From UBA6115 sp040776985 (GTDB lineage Bacteria > Bacillota > Clostridia > Christensenellales > Aristaeellaceae): a stretch of 64,000 bases of DNA. The stretch is taken from NCBI GenBank assembly GCA_040776985.1, contig JAXGZL010000001.1:744001-808000 (forward strand), in the 5' to 3' direction. Position numbers and translations under genes: made by a program. This document shows, in pieces, positions 8,871 through 16,799 of the stretch; the stretch's first letter is position 1, and every line of letters begins with the position of its first letter. The notes below the pieces were generated by a model. The model ran no database searches. It was given only the letters and a program-made list of their open reading frames with translations, and had not been told where the DNA came from.

Positions 8871-9822
8871 TCTGCAGAAGTACCGCCTGGTAAAGGCACC
8901 CCAGGGCAGCCCCGCCTGGAACCAGGCCTATGAGGAAGTGATGTTCCAGCAGGGGGAGGGGCTGCCCCTTTTGATGCTGTGGCAAAACCAGCCCGCGGTG
9001 GTCTGCGGCAAGCACCAGAACCTCTATGGCGAGGTGAATGTGTGGCAGGCGCATCAAGCGGGATTGGCCCTGGTCCGCCGGGAATCTGGCGGCGGCACGG
9101 TAAGCCATGGCCCCGGCAACCTGAACTACACCATGGTGCACGAACTGACCGGCAGCTGGGAGGCGGCGGACTTTGCCCGTCCGGTGATCGCCTGCCTGGG
9201 GGAGCTGGGGGCGGACGCGGCGCTTTTTGACAACGCGGGCATCGCGGTTTCCGGGCTCAAGGTCTCCGGCAGCGCCCAGCGGGTCTCCGGCAGCCGCATC
9301 CTGCACCACGGCACCCTGCTGTTTGATGCGGATTTAAGCTGGGTGAACCAGTCCCTCCACCGAAGCCCCTTCATGTCCCAGTGCCGGGGCACCAAATCAA
9401 GGCCCGCCACCATCGGCAACATCCGGCCTGCCCTCAGGCAGGACATGGACCTGGACGCCTTTGAGGCCTATCTGATCAAGCGCCTCTGCCTTGATCAGGC
9501 GGCCTTTGCGCCGGCGGATGAGGGGGCCATTGCCGCCCTTGCCCGGGATAAATATGAGAGCTGGGACTGGACCTTTGCCCGCAGCCCCCGCTTCCACTAT
9601 GAAAAGTCCTTCCTCTTTCAGGGGAAGGACTGGGTTTTGTCCTTTGACTGTGAAGCGGGGCACCTGAACCGGGTCAGCATCCGCATCACCGGGCAGGAAA
9701 AGCAGGAGCTGGCCGCCCTGTTTGGGGGCCAGCGCCTGGATCCCACCAGCCTCCAGGCTCACACCGCCCGTTTCCTGTCAGCGGAGTGGGCGGAGGCGCT
9801 GCTGCCGCATTTCTTTGGATGA
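8863..9822 (+). CDS. lplA: Lipoate-protein ligase A
   Basis: A 319-aa ligase that activates lipoate with ATP and attaches it to lipoyl domains. The signature RRESGGGTVSHGPGNLNYTM corresponds to the family's RRxSGGGxVxHxxGNLN loop, and GLKVSGSAQR is the conserved acyl-binding lysine region. A C-terminal accessory domain is present. The ATG at 8863 overlaps the preceding gene and gives MSDLQKYRLVKAPQ; a longer reading would run into that gene. Position just after an E1-E2-E3 operon suggests that it lipoylates the E2 encoded at 5403. Confidence 0.92.
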   Translation: MSDLQKYRLVKAPQGSPAWNQAYEEVMFQQGEGLPLLMLWQNQPAVVCGKHQNLYGEVNVWQAHQAGLALVRRESGGGTVSHGPGNLNYTMVHELTGSWEAADFARPVIACLGELGADAALFDNAGIAVSGLKVSGSAQRVSGSRILHHGTLLFDADLSWVNQSLHRSPFMSQCRGTKSRPATIGNIRPALRQDMDLDAFEAYLIKRLCLDQAAFAPADEGAIAALARDKYESWDWTFARSPRFHYEKSFLFQGKDWVLSFDCEAGHLNRVSIRITGQEKQELAALFGGQRLDPTSLQAHTARFLSAEWAEALLPHFFG

Positions 9823-9825
9823 TCC

Positions 9826-11229
9826 TTATTTGATGGCCCGGATGGTATCAATCACCTGGCCGTCCCGGTATTCCACCTCGCCCACCACGCGGCCCTGGGG
9901 CTTGACGGGGGTGGGGGCGCCGGTATAGCCCTCCGCCATGTCCTTGAGTTTTTCGATGGGGAAGACGGGGAGGCCAGCTTTACTCAGACGATCCTTCAGC
10001 TCGGCCTGGCTGGGGTTGACGGCGATGCCGCGCTGGGTGACCAGCACGTCCACGGTGCTGCCCGGGGTGGTGCAGCAGAGCACCTTGTCCACAATGATGG
10101 GCAGCCTTGCCCGGTAGAGGGGGGCCACCACCATGGCCAGCTTGGCGCCGGCGGCGGTGTCCGAGTGCCCGCCGGAGCCCCCGGCGATGATGCCGTTGGA
10201 GTCAATGTGCACATTCACATTAAAGCCAGTGTCAATTTCCAGCGCGCCCAGGACCACCGCGTCCAGGCTGTTCACAGCGACGGAGCGGGCCAGGGGGCTG
10301 GCATAGCGGGTGGCGGAAATCTCCTGATGCAGGGGATTTTTTGTGATGGATTCCACCGCCTTCAGATCAAAGCACTGCACGTCCAGCAGGCTTTCAAAAA
10401 AGCCCTCTTCCAGCATGTCCACCAGATAGCCGGTGATGCCGCCCAGGCCAAAGCTGCCTTTGACGCCCATCTTTCTCATGATGGGCTTCAGGAACTGGGT
10501 CACCGCCAGGGAGGCGCCGCCGGCGCCTGTCTGGAAGGAGAAACCGTCCTTTAAAAGTCCGCTGTGCTCAATCACCTGGGCGGCGTAGTGGGCGATGGTC
10601 AGGGCCACCGGGTCCCGGGTCATCCGGGTGGTGCCGGAGACAATGCCCTTGGGGTCGCCGATGGAGGGTAGCTGCACCACATGGTCCACCTGATCCTCCG
10701 GGATGGAGGCGGGCAGGAGGGGATAGGGCAGCAGATGATCGGTGAGAACAACCACCTTGTTCGCGTACTGGGCATCCGGCATCGCGTAGCCCAGGGAGCC
10801 GCAGGCGGCGGGGCCGGAGGTGCCATTGCAGTTGCCCATGGGGTCAGCCGCAGGCGCCGCCACAAAGGCGATGTCCACCTTGGCCGTGCCCCTTGCCATG
10901 GCGGCAGGCCTGCCGCCGTGGCTGCGGAAACGGACAGGGTTGTCCAGAATGCCCTGTGAGATGGCCCTGGCCAGGGAGCCGGCCATGTAGTTGGTGCCAA
11001 TGCCCGTGACCACGCCGTTTTTGATGTGGTCAATCAGGGGGGCATGGGTTTCAAAGAGGGAGCTGGCCTCCACCCTGATGTCCCGGATGCCCATGCCGGC
11101 GATCTCCGCCATCACCTGGTTTAGGGTCTGGTCCCCGTTCCTCAAATGGTGGTGGAAGGATACGCACATGCCGTCCTTCAGCCCGCAGGCCTGCAAAGCT
11201 TCCCTCAGGGAAGCGGTCAGTTTACTCAT
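9826..11229 (-). CDS. citF: Citrate lyase alpha subunit (citrate CoA-transferase)
   Basis: A 467-aa CoA-transferase subunit that swaps acetyl for citrate on the acyl carrier subunit. The family segment GGSGGHSDTAAGAKLAMVVAP and the following CTTPGSTVDVLVT are clear. The start at 11229 is chosen from a GGGAGGACAAG ribosome site; the frame is open upstream but would extend into citE. It overlaps citE by eight bases. Somewhat shorter than the ~510 aa of enterobacterial CitF. Last gene of the citDEF operon; it converges on lplA with only three bases between the stops. Confidence 0.93.
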   Translation of the reverse strand: MSKLTASLREALQACGLKDGMCVSFHHHLRNGDQTLNQVMAEIAGMGIRDIRVEASSLFETHAPLIDHIKNGVVTGIGTNYMAGSLARAISQGILDNPVRFRSHGGRPAAMARGTAKVDIAFVAAPAADPMGNCNGTSGPAACGSLGYAMPDAQYANKVVVLTDHLLPYPLLPASIPEDQVDHVVQLPSIGDPKGIVSGTTRMTRDPVALTIAHYAAQVIEHSGLLKDGFSFQTGAGGASLAVTQFLKPIMRKMGVKGSFGLGGITGYLVDMLEEGFFESLLDVQCFDLKAVESITKNPLHQEISATRYASPLARSVAVNSLDAVVLGALEIDTGFNVNVHIDSNGIIAGGSGGHSDTAAGAKLAMVVAPLYRARLPIIVDKVLCCTTPGSTVDVLVTQRGIAVNPSQAELKDRLSKAGLPVFPIEKLKDMAEGYTGAPTPVKPQGRVVGEVEYRDGQVIDTIRAIK

Positions 11230-12100
11230 CTTGTCCTCCCAATCCCAGTTGCCGGGCCGCGTCCAGCAGGCGGCGGGCCCTGTCCACGATGGGCTTGTCA
11301 ATCATCTTGCCCCGCAGGGACACTGCGCCCAGACCGGCCTTCTCCCCTTCCCGGATGGCGGCCATCACTTCCCGGGCGTAGGCGATTTCCTCAAGCGCGG
11401 GGCTGAACACCTGGTTGATGCCGGCCACATGCCGGGGGGAGATGGCGGCTTTGCCGTCAAAACCCAGGCTTTTGGCGAAGGCGGCGTCCGCCAGCAGGCC
11501 CTCTTCATCATCCACATCGGTGAAGGGGGTGTCATACACCGGGATGCCGCAGGCCTTGGCGGCCATCACCATGCGGCCCCGGGCGTAGAAGATCTCCTGC
11601 CCTGCCTTGCTGCGGACGGCGCCCAGGTCGCTGGTTAGGTCCTCCGCTCCCAGGAACAGGCCCTTCACCCGGGGATCGCTCCCTGCGATCTGGAAGGCGT
11701 TTTCCACCCCCAGGGCGGTTTCAATCAGGGGGATCAGGCCCACCGTGCCCGCTTCCAGGCCGTTTTTCTTCTCAATCTCTGCCATTTTGCGGCTGAGGTC
11801 CTGGATGTCCTCCGCCCCGCTCACCTTGGTGGGCATCAGGTATTGGGGCGCCAGGGGCACCATGCTGACAAGGTCGTCATCAAGATAGGGGCTGCCGGCG
11901 GGGTTGATGCGGATCACCAGCGGAATCCCCGCGAAATCAAGGCCTTTGATGGCGCGCTTCACCAGCGCCCGGGCGCTGTCCTTCTCCCGGGTGGCCACCG
12001 CGTCCTCCAGGTCCAGAATCAGGGCGTCCGCCCCGTGGATGTCCGCGTTTTGCAGCATCGCCGGGTTGTTGCCAGGGACAAACAAGAGGGAACGAATCAT
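11222..12100 (-). CDS. citE: Citrate lyase beta subunit (citryl-ACP lyase)
   Basis: A 292-aa HpcH/HpaI-family lyase that splits citryl-ACP into oxaloacetate and acetyl-ACP. Seen are RSLLFVPGNNPAML at the N-terminus, DALILDLEDAV (metal and substrate binding), the PLIETALGV strand and GKAAISPRHV. Length is typical. The start overlaps the citD stop by four bases and the end overlaps citF, so the three subunits are translationally coupled. Confidence 0.95.
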   Translation of the reverse strand: MIRSLLFVPGNNPAMLQNADIHGADALILDLEDAVATREKDSARALVKRAIKGLDFAGIPLVIRINPAGSPYLDDDLVSMVPLAPQYLMPTKVSGAEDIQDLSRKMAEIEKKNGLEAGTVGLIPLIETALGVENAFQIAGSDPRVKGLFLGAEDLTSDLGAVRSKAGQEIFYARGRMVMAAKACGIPVYDTPFTDVDDEEGLLADAAFAKSLGFDGKAAISPRHVAGINQVFSPALEEIAYAREVMAAIREGEKAGLGAVSLRGKMIDKPIVDRARRLLDAARQLGLGGQDE

Positions 12101-12369
12101 CCTTCCGCCTCCGTTCCGCGCGTCAGCGCTGTTTCTACCCGGGCCTTCAGGGTGCAGGACAGGGCGCCCCGGTCGTTCACCCGCACGGTGCCGGAGGTGA
12201 TGTTCATCTCCTGCGCCACTTCCTCCACCGCTTCCCTGATCGCCTGCCCGAACTGGGGCAGCACCACGGATTCAATTTCAATCACCAAGGCGCCCTCCCC
12301 CGGGGAAACCAGCACCATGGCATCGCTGGATTCCAGGGTTCCCGCCGCCGCGGACCTGAGGATATTCAT
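12097..12369 (-). CDS. citD: Citrate lyase acyl carrier protein (gamma subunit)
   Basis: A 90-aa acyl carrier subunit. The N-terminal GTLESSDAMV carries the serine (about residue 14) that normally receives the phosphoribosyl-dephospho-CoA arm, followed by the family's LVIEIESVVLPQFG. First gene of the operon, preceded by GGGAGGG. The genes that make and attach the arm (citG, citX) and activate the enzyme (citC) are not in this window and would have to be elsewhere. Confidence 0.92.
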   Translation of the reverse strand: MNILRSAAAGTLESSDAMVLVSPGEGALVIEIESVVLPQFGQAIREAVEEVAQEMNITSGTVRVNDRGALSCTLKARVETALTRGTEAEG

Positions 12370-12393
12370 TTTCTTCCCTCCCGACCTTATGAA

Positions 12394-12404
12394 TTGTTTA
12401 ACAA
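12394..12404. promoter_or_regulatory. Palindromic operator candidate at citDEF promoter
   Basis: The odd-centred palindrome TTGTTTAACAA lies just downstream of the citD -10 box, where a bound repressor would block transcription. A related sequence, GTGTTTAAATTAC, sits at the matching place on the divergent carrier side (12503-12515); the shared core is TGTTTAA. Confidence 0.5.
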
Positions 12405-12408
12405 ATCA

Positions 12409-12437
12409 AGTATAAAGACTTCTGCGGGGCGGGTCAA
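12409..12437 (-). promoter_or_regulatory. Sigma-70 promoter of citDEF
   Basis: On the minus strand, TTGACC (12432-12437), a 17-bp spacer and TATACT (12409-12414). The 5' leader to citD is about 35-40 bases and contains the palindrome at 12394-12404. Confidence 0.75.
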
Positions 12438-12469
12438 GGCGGCAAAAGGCGCGTTTTCACGGCTTTTGT

Positions 12470-12498
12470 TTGACAGTGCCTTGGAATCACTCTATAAT
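12470..12498 (+). promoter_or_regulatory. Consensus sigma-70 promoter of the citrate carrier
   Basis: TTGACA (12470-12475), exactly 17 bases, then TATAAT (12493-12498): a perfect consensus. Such a strong core promoter normally needs tight repression, which fits the candidate operator at 12503-12515 directly downstream. Confidence 0.88.
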
Positions 12499-12502
12499 CA
12501 AA

Positions 12503-12515
12503 GTGTTTAAATTAC
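12503..12515. promoter_or_regulatory. Candidate operator half of the divergent citrate locus
   Basis: GTGTTTAAATTAC starts five bases after the carrier's -10 box and shares TGTTTAA with the palindrome at the citD promoter. It may be a weaker second binding site for the same regulator; no regulator gene is adjacent. Confidence 0.35.
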
Positions 12516-12601
12516 CTAACTATTTCTTGCCGCTGCCCGGGGGGAATCCCCTTTGTTGGCGGCGGGGATGGTTGTTAGGAAAAAATATCGGGGAGGACAG
12601 A

Positions 12602-13948
12602 ATGATGTCAGAACAGAGAGCCAACAGCGCCATCTGGAACTACAAGCTCTATGGCCTACCGTTTCCCTACTTTTTGCTGATCACCGTGGTGGTGTTGGCA
12701 GCCACCTTCCTGGGGGTGCTGCCGGCGGGCATGGCGGGCGGCTTTGCGCTGATGATCGTGCTGGGCGCCATCTTAAACGAGATCGGCAACCGGACGCCCA
12801 TTGTGCGCAGCTATCTGGGCGGCGGCGCCATCGTGATCATTTTTGGCGTGGGCCTGATGCACTACTACAAGCTTTTCCCGGAAACCGTTGTGACCAACAT
12901 CGAAGGCTTTTTCAAGCCCAGCGGCGCCTTCCTGGACTTCTACATCGCGGCGCTGATCACCGGCTCCATCCTGGGCATGAACCGCAAACTGCTGGTGAAG
13001 GCGGCGGCACGCTACTTCCCGGCCATCTTTGGCGCCATCATTGTTGCCTTCCTGTTTGCGGCCGTCATCGGGATCATCACCGGCTATGGCGTGGTGAAAA
13101 CCCTGCTGCTCATCGCCCTTCCCATTGTGGGCGGCGGCATGGGCGCGGGCGCTGTGCCCCTGTCCAAGATCTTTGAGGCAGGCGGCAACATGACCGCCTC
13201 TGAGGCCATCTCCATCATGACCCCGGCGGTGGCCATCGGCAACGCATTGTCCATTGTCCTGGGCGGCATCATTGTCAAGGTGATCACCTCCAAGTCCTGG
13301 AACGGCCAGGGCGCCCTGATCGCCAGGGGCGTGGACCCGGCGGAGATGGAAATTTCCGACAGCATGAAGGCGGCCCGGGAGAAGATTGACCTGGGCAACC
13401 TGGGCATCGGCCTGCTGATTTCCTGCACCTTCTTCGCCTTTGGGCAGATTGTGGCCAAGGGCTGGAACTCCCTGGGGACCGGGGTGAACATCCATGCCTA
13501 CGCCTGGATGATCATCACCGTGGCCCTGTTCAAAACCTTCAACATCCTGCCCGAAAAGTATGAGGTGGCCTGCTATCAGTGGTTCCAGTTCATCATGAGA
13601 AACCTGACTTCAGCCCTCCTGGTGGGCATCGGGCTTTGCTATCTGAATCTGAATACAGTGATTGAGTCCTTCAGCCTCACCTACCTGGTGCTCTGCCTGG
13701 TCACGGTGGTCGGCGCCTTCCTGGGGGCTGGGATCGTCGGAAAGATGGTGGGCTTCTACCCGGTGGAAGCTGGCATCACGGCGGGCCTTTGCATGTCCAA
13801 CATGGGCGGCACCGGCGACGTGGCCGTGCTGTCCGCGGCAGACCGGATGGAGTTGATGCCCTTCGCGCAGATCTCCTCCCGCCTGGGCGGCGCCATCATC
13901 CTGATCATCGGTTCCATCATGCTCTCGCTGCTGGGCAACCTGCTTTAG
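12602..13948 (+). CDS. 2-hydroxycarboxylate transporter family carrier (citrate/malate symporter, CitS/CitP-like)
   Basis: A 448-aa polytopic membrane carrier of the 2HCT family, which imports citrate or malate by Na+ or H+ symport or by exchange. The two diagnostic re-entrant-loop signatures are visible: GGGMGAGAVPLSKI in the first half and SNMGGTGDVAVLSA in the second. About eleven hydrophobic segments. The start at 12602 (MMSEQRAN) follows GGGGAGGACAG. The upstream open frame overlaps the promoter and is not used. Divergent from citDEF, which argues for citrate as substrate. Confidence 0.92.
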   Translation: MMSEQRANSAIWNYKLYGLPFPYFLLITVVVLAATFLGVLPAGMAGGFALMIVLGAILNEIGNRTPIVRSYLGGGAIVIIFGVGLMHYYKLFPETVVTNIEGFFKPSGAFLDFYIAALITGSILGMNRKLLVKAAARYFPAIFGAIIVAFLFAAVIGIITGYGVVKTLLLIALPIVGGGMGAGAVPLSKIFEAGGNMTASEAISIMTPAVAIGNALSIVLGGIIVKVITSKSWNGQGALIARGVDPAEMEISDSMKAAREKIDLGNLGIGLLISCTFFAFGQIVAKGWNSLGTGVNIHAYAWMIITVALFKTFNILPEKYEVACYQWFQFIMRNLTSALLVGIGLCYLNLNTVIESFSLTYLVLCLVTVVGAFLGAGIVGKMVGFYPVEAGITAGLCMSNMGGTGDVAVLSAADRMELMPFAQISSRLGGAIILIIGSIMLSLLGNLL

Positions 13949-13979
13949 TGATACGGAAGTTCAACACGGTTTGAGAAAG

Positions 13980-14013
13980 CCGCCTGCCCAGGCCTGTGGC
14001 AGGCGGTGTTTTT
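13980..14013 (+). terminator. Rho-independent terminator after citrate carrier
   Basis: Arms CCGCCTGCC (13980-13988) and GGCAGGCGG (13998-14006) with a nine-base loop, followed by TGTTTTT. It separates the carrier from the AEC gene, whose ribosome site begins only eight bases further on. Confidence 0.8.
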
Positions 14014-14034
14014 AAGGCTGAGGGAGGAAAAAGC

Positions 14035-14973
14035 ATGAGCTTTGCCCTGTCGGTGGCGACAGTTTTTCCGATTTTTTTCTACCTGATGGTGGGCATCGGG
14101 ATGCGGCGCCTGCGCCGGATCAGCGACCATACGCTGTCCCAGATGAACCGCATCACCTTCAGCTTCTTTTTCCCCTTTGTGATGTTCAACAACATCTACA
14201 AAACCCACATAGACGATGTGCTGAACCTGCGTTTTCTGCTGACCATGGTGGGGCTGGTGCTGGCGCTGTCCCTGCTGACGGTGCTGATCCTGCCCCGCTT
14301 CATCAAGGAAAAGCCGGTTCTGGGCAGCGCCATCCAGGGGGTGATCCGGGGCAACTCCATCCTGTTTGCCCTGCCGGTGGTGACGGTGATCAGCGGACCG
14401 GCAAACACCGGCCTGGTGTCCCTGTGCATTGCGGTCATTGTGCCACTTTATAATGTGATCTGTGTATTGGTGCTGGAAAGCCTGCGGGGGCAGAGAATGA
14501 AGGCCAATGTCATCTGGCGGAACCTGCTGAAAAACCCCATCATCCTGGGGGCGCTGGCGGGGCTTGTGGTAAAATTGCTTGACATCCGCTTTTTTGGCGC
14601 GCTGGAAAAGGTGATTTCCGATGTGGCGGGCATGGTGACCCCCCTGGCCCTGATGATGCTGGGGGCGGGGCTGCGCTTTGCGGACACTCTGCGCTACCGG
14701 AAGGAACTGGTGATTGTGAGCTTTGCCAAGCTGGTGCTGGTGCCGCTGGCCTTTGTGGGGGTGACCCTGCTAATGGGCTACCGCGGCGTACCGGTGACCA
14801 CCGCCCTGGCGCTGAGCTTTGTGCCCACCGCGGTCTCCACCTTCGTGATGGCCCAGGAGATGGAGGCGGACGCCACCCTGGCCGGGCAGATTGTGGCGGT
14901 GACCTCTGTGCTGAGCATCGGCACCGTGTTCATCTGGGTGCTGGCCTTAAGCGCCCTGGGCCTGATCGCCTGA
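14035..14973 (+). CDS. AEC family transporter (auxin efflux carrier/malate permease type)
   Basis: A 312-aa membrane protein with about ten hydrophobic segments arranged as two repeats, each with charged helix breaks, as in AEC-family carriers. Bacterial members such as MdcF and MleP move malonate or malate. Recognisable stretches are LMVGIGMRRL near the N-terminus, GNSILFALPVV and the C-terminal ALSFVPTAVSTFVMAQEM. The start at 14035 follows AGGGAGG at seven bases. The terminator upstream lies between it and the citrate carrier, so its expression may depend on readthrough. Confidence 0.82.
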   Translation: MSFALSVATVFPIFFYLMVGIGMRRLRRISDHTLSQMNRITFSFFFPFVMFNNIYKTHIDDVLNLRFLLTMVGLVLALSLLTVLILPRFIKEKPVLGSAIQGVIRGNSILFALPVVTVISGPANTGLVSLCIAVIVPLYNVICVLVLESLRGQRMKANVIWRNLLKNPIILGALAGLVVKLLDIRFFGALEKVISDVAGMVTPLALMMLGAGLRFADTLRYRKELVIVSFAKLVLVPLAFVGVTLLMGYRGVPVTTALALSFVPTAVSTFVMAQEMEADATLAGQIVAVTSVLSIGTVFIWVLALSALGLIA

Positions 14974-14988
14974 GATATGCGAGGAGCA

Positions 14989-15576
14989 ATGATGAAACCA
15001 AGCCCCTGTTCCCATGACCCGGCCTCCTGGCAGGAGATGGCCTTCCAGGAGGTGCTGACCCTGCATGTGCGCGCCTTCGCCGGTGAAAAGCGGGCCCAGG
15101 CGCTGGGGGAAGTGGTGAAAACCAGGGTCTGCCCGGCCTGCCTTCAGGCCTGTGTAGAGAACAGCTTGGATGAAAAGCGCTCCCTGCGGAAGCTGATCCT
15201 GCGCTATGGGCTGATCGGTCTGGCGGGGCTTTTGCTGCTGGTTCTCTCCCGGCTGCCGGCGGTGGGGCAGCCTGCCCTGCTGCCAGGCGTCCTGGCGCTG
15301 GGCTTTGGGGGGCTGGGCTTTGTCCGCGCCCGCAAGGCGGAGGCGGAGCGCCTTGAGCGCCTTCGGGCCATGGATCCGAAAGCGCGCCAGCGGGAGCTGC
15401 TGCCCGCCTTTATTCTGCGCCAGCTGCCGGACAAGTCCGGGGAAAATAACCTGAGTTATATTCCCCTCACAGAAGAACTCAAAGACCTTGAAATCCCCGA
15501 GCTGATGGCCCGCTACGGGCTGATGAAGGAAATCGCCCGGCAGCTGAAGGGCAGGCTGGAAGAGATTTCAGGATGA
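14989..15576 (+). CDS. Hypothetical membrane protein with cysteine motif
   Basis: Not a family I recognise. 195 aa from the ATG at 14989, chosen because GAGGAGC sits just upstream; an in-frame ATG at 14977 has no good site. The N-terminal cytoplasmic-looking part contains CPACLQAC (about residues 45-52), a possible metal or redox cluster. Two hydrophobic segments (about 70-90 and 95-110) follow, then a basic/acidic helical C-terminus. It starts 16 bases after the AEC carrier gene and is probably co-transcribed. Confidence 0.6.
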   Translation: MMKPSPCSHDPASWQEMAFQEVLTLHVRAFAGEKRAQALGEVVKTRVCPACLQACVENSLDEKRSLRKLILRYGLIGLAGLLLLVLSRLPAVGQPALLPGVLALGFGGLGFVRARKAEAERLERLRAMDPKARQRELLPAFILRQLPDKSGENNLSYIPLTEELKDLEIPELMARYGLMKEIARQLKGRLEEISG

Positions 15577-15700
15577 TGCAAAACGCGATTCCAATGCGCT
15601 GTTGATATAGATCAAGAGGGAAAGCCGAAAAAAGGACAAATGTTGCCCAATTGGCTTCTGTGCAGTCTTATGAGTAGAGCAAGCACAGGAGGTTTTTATT

Positions 15701-16762
15701 ATGGCCAGAAAATATCTTGCCCGATTTCTATGGATATTGTTTTCCATCACTTTTTTCATTCCACTTTCAGAATCTGTAGTTGCAAAAGGCGAAGAAACCA
15801 GTGTTGTAAAACAGATGATTCAGAGTGAAGGCTTAACCCTTGCATTGGATGCGCAAGTGAAAACACCAATGAAGGGGGAGAATGTCTCAATCTATCAATC
15901 TGCCTTTGCAACCATTGACAAGAAAGCGTTTCAAAAACTGGTATTTGGGTCGGGCGTCAAAGTGGGTGAGGAGCTTAAAAAACGGACTGCCCAAGAGCTG
16001 AAAGAATGGCAAATCAGGTTTCCGGAACACGAACTCTACTTTGATGCCAGGATAAAAGGCAAACCCATCAGCACACGGTATGATGTCAACCTGTGCGCTT
16101 TGCATGTAAGATTTGATGACTATGACCGCTTGGTCAACTGGTATGATGCCTTGCCCAATCAGCTGGGCAGCTATCCCGCCAGCAAAGAACAGGCGGATCA
16201 TTTTATTGATGGTTTGGCAGACCTTGGATGGAACAACCTCTTATATCAGGATGTGTTTTTAATTCCTGGCACAGGGAAAAGCGACAAAAACAGCAAAGGC
16301 GGCCCTTTTCAAATCGTTGCGTATCGCAGGGTGATTGATGGAATTCCGGTCGCGGCGGATGCTTTGTTTCCGGATGGACCAAATAGTTTTTCCATTGATG
16401 AGCCGGATGAAATGCTGATCATGACCGATGAGGAGGGCGTGTTCAGGATTGAAGGGAATTATCGTTTCTATCAAGCGGTGCGCAAGGAGAAGATCAGTAT
16501 TTCACTGGATGATGCCCTGCGTATCCTGGAAAAGAACGTGGAAGGATCCCGGTTTGTGAAAGCAGGGGCAAAGCGGGAGGCGGCCATCAAACAGATTGAG
16601 TTTTGCTACCGCCTGAAGCCCCTGTTGCCCCCCGGCCATGAAGACTACAAAATTGAACTGGAGACAAGGCCTGCCTGGCGTTTTGCGACAAAAACCAATC
16701 GCTACATGGATGAGGAGTTTGTGATGTTCATTGATGCGGTGTCTGGAGAGGTCATTGAGTAG
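15701..16762 (+). CDS. Secreted protein of unknown function, PepSY-like C-terminus
   Basis: A 353-aa protein with a Sec signal peptide (about residues 1-28, cleavage near VVAKG) and no clear lipobox. The C-terminal strand FVMFIDAVSGEVIE resembles the end of PepSY domains and of the YycI family of extracytoplasmic sensors. The ribosome site AGGAGG is strong. Base composition is visibly poorer in GC than the flanking genes (a 60-base sample around 16021 is 48% GC). It is followed, 37 bases on, by another secreted protein of similar composition, so the two may act together outside the membrane. Confidence 0.65.
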   Translation: MARKYLARFLWILFSITFFIPLSESVVAKGEETSVVKQMIQSEGLTLALDAQVKTPMKGENVSIYQSAFATIDKKAFQKLVFGSGVKVGEELKKRTAQELKEWQIRFPEHELYFDARIKGKPISTRYDVNLCALHVRFDDYDRLVNWYDALPNQLGSYPASKEQADHFIDGLADLGWNNLLYQDVFLIPGTGKSDKNSKGGPFQIVAYRRVIDGIPVAADALFPDGPNSFSIDEPDEMLIMTDEEGVFRIEGNYRFYQAVRKEKISISLDDALRILEKNVEGSRFVKAGAKREAAIKQIEFCYRLKPLLPPGHEDYKIELETRPAWRFATKTNRYMDEEFVMFIDAVSGEVIE

Positions 16763-16799
16763 AAAATCAGGGCTTGTAAATCCAGGGGAGGGCTTCGAT

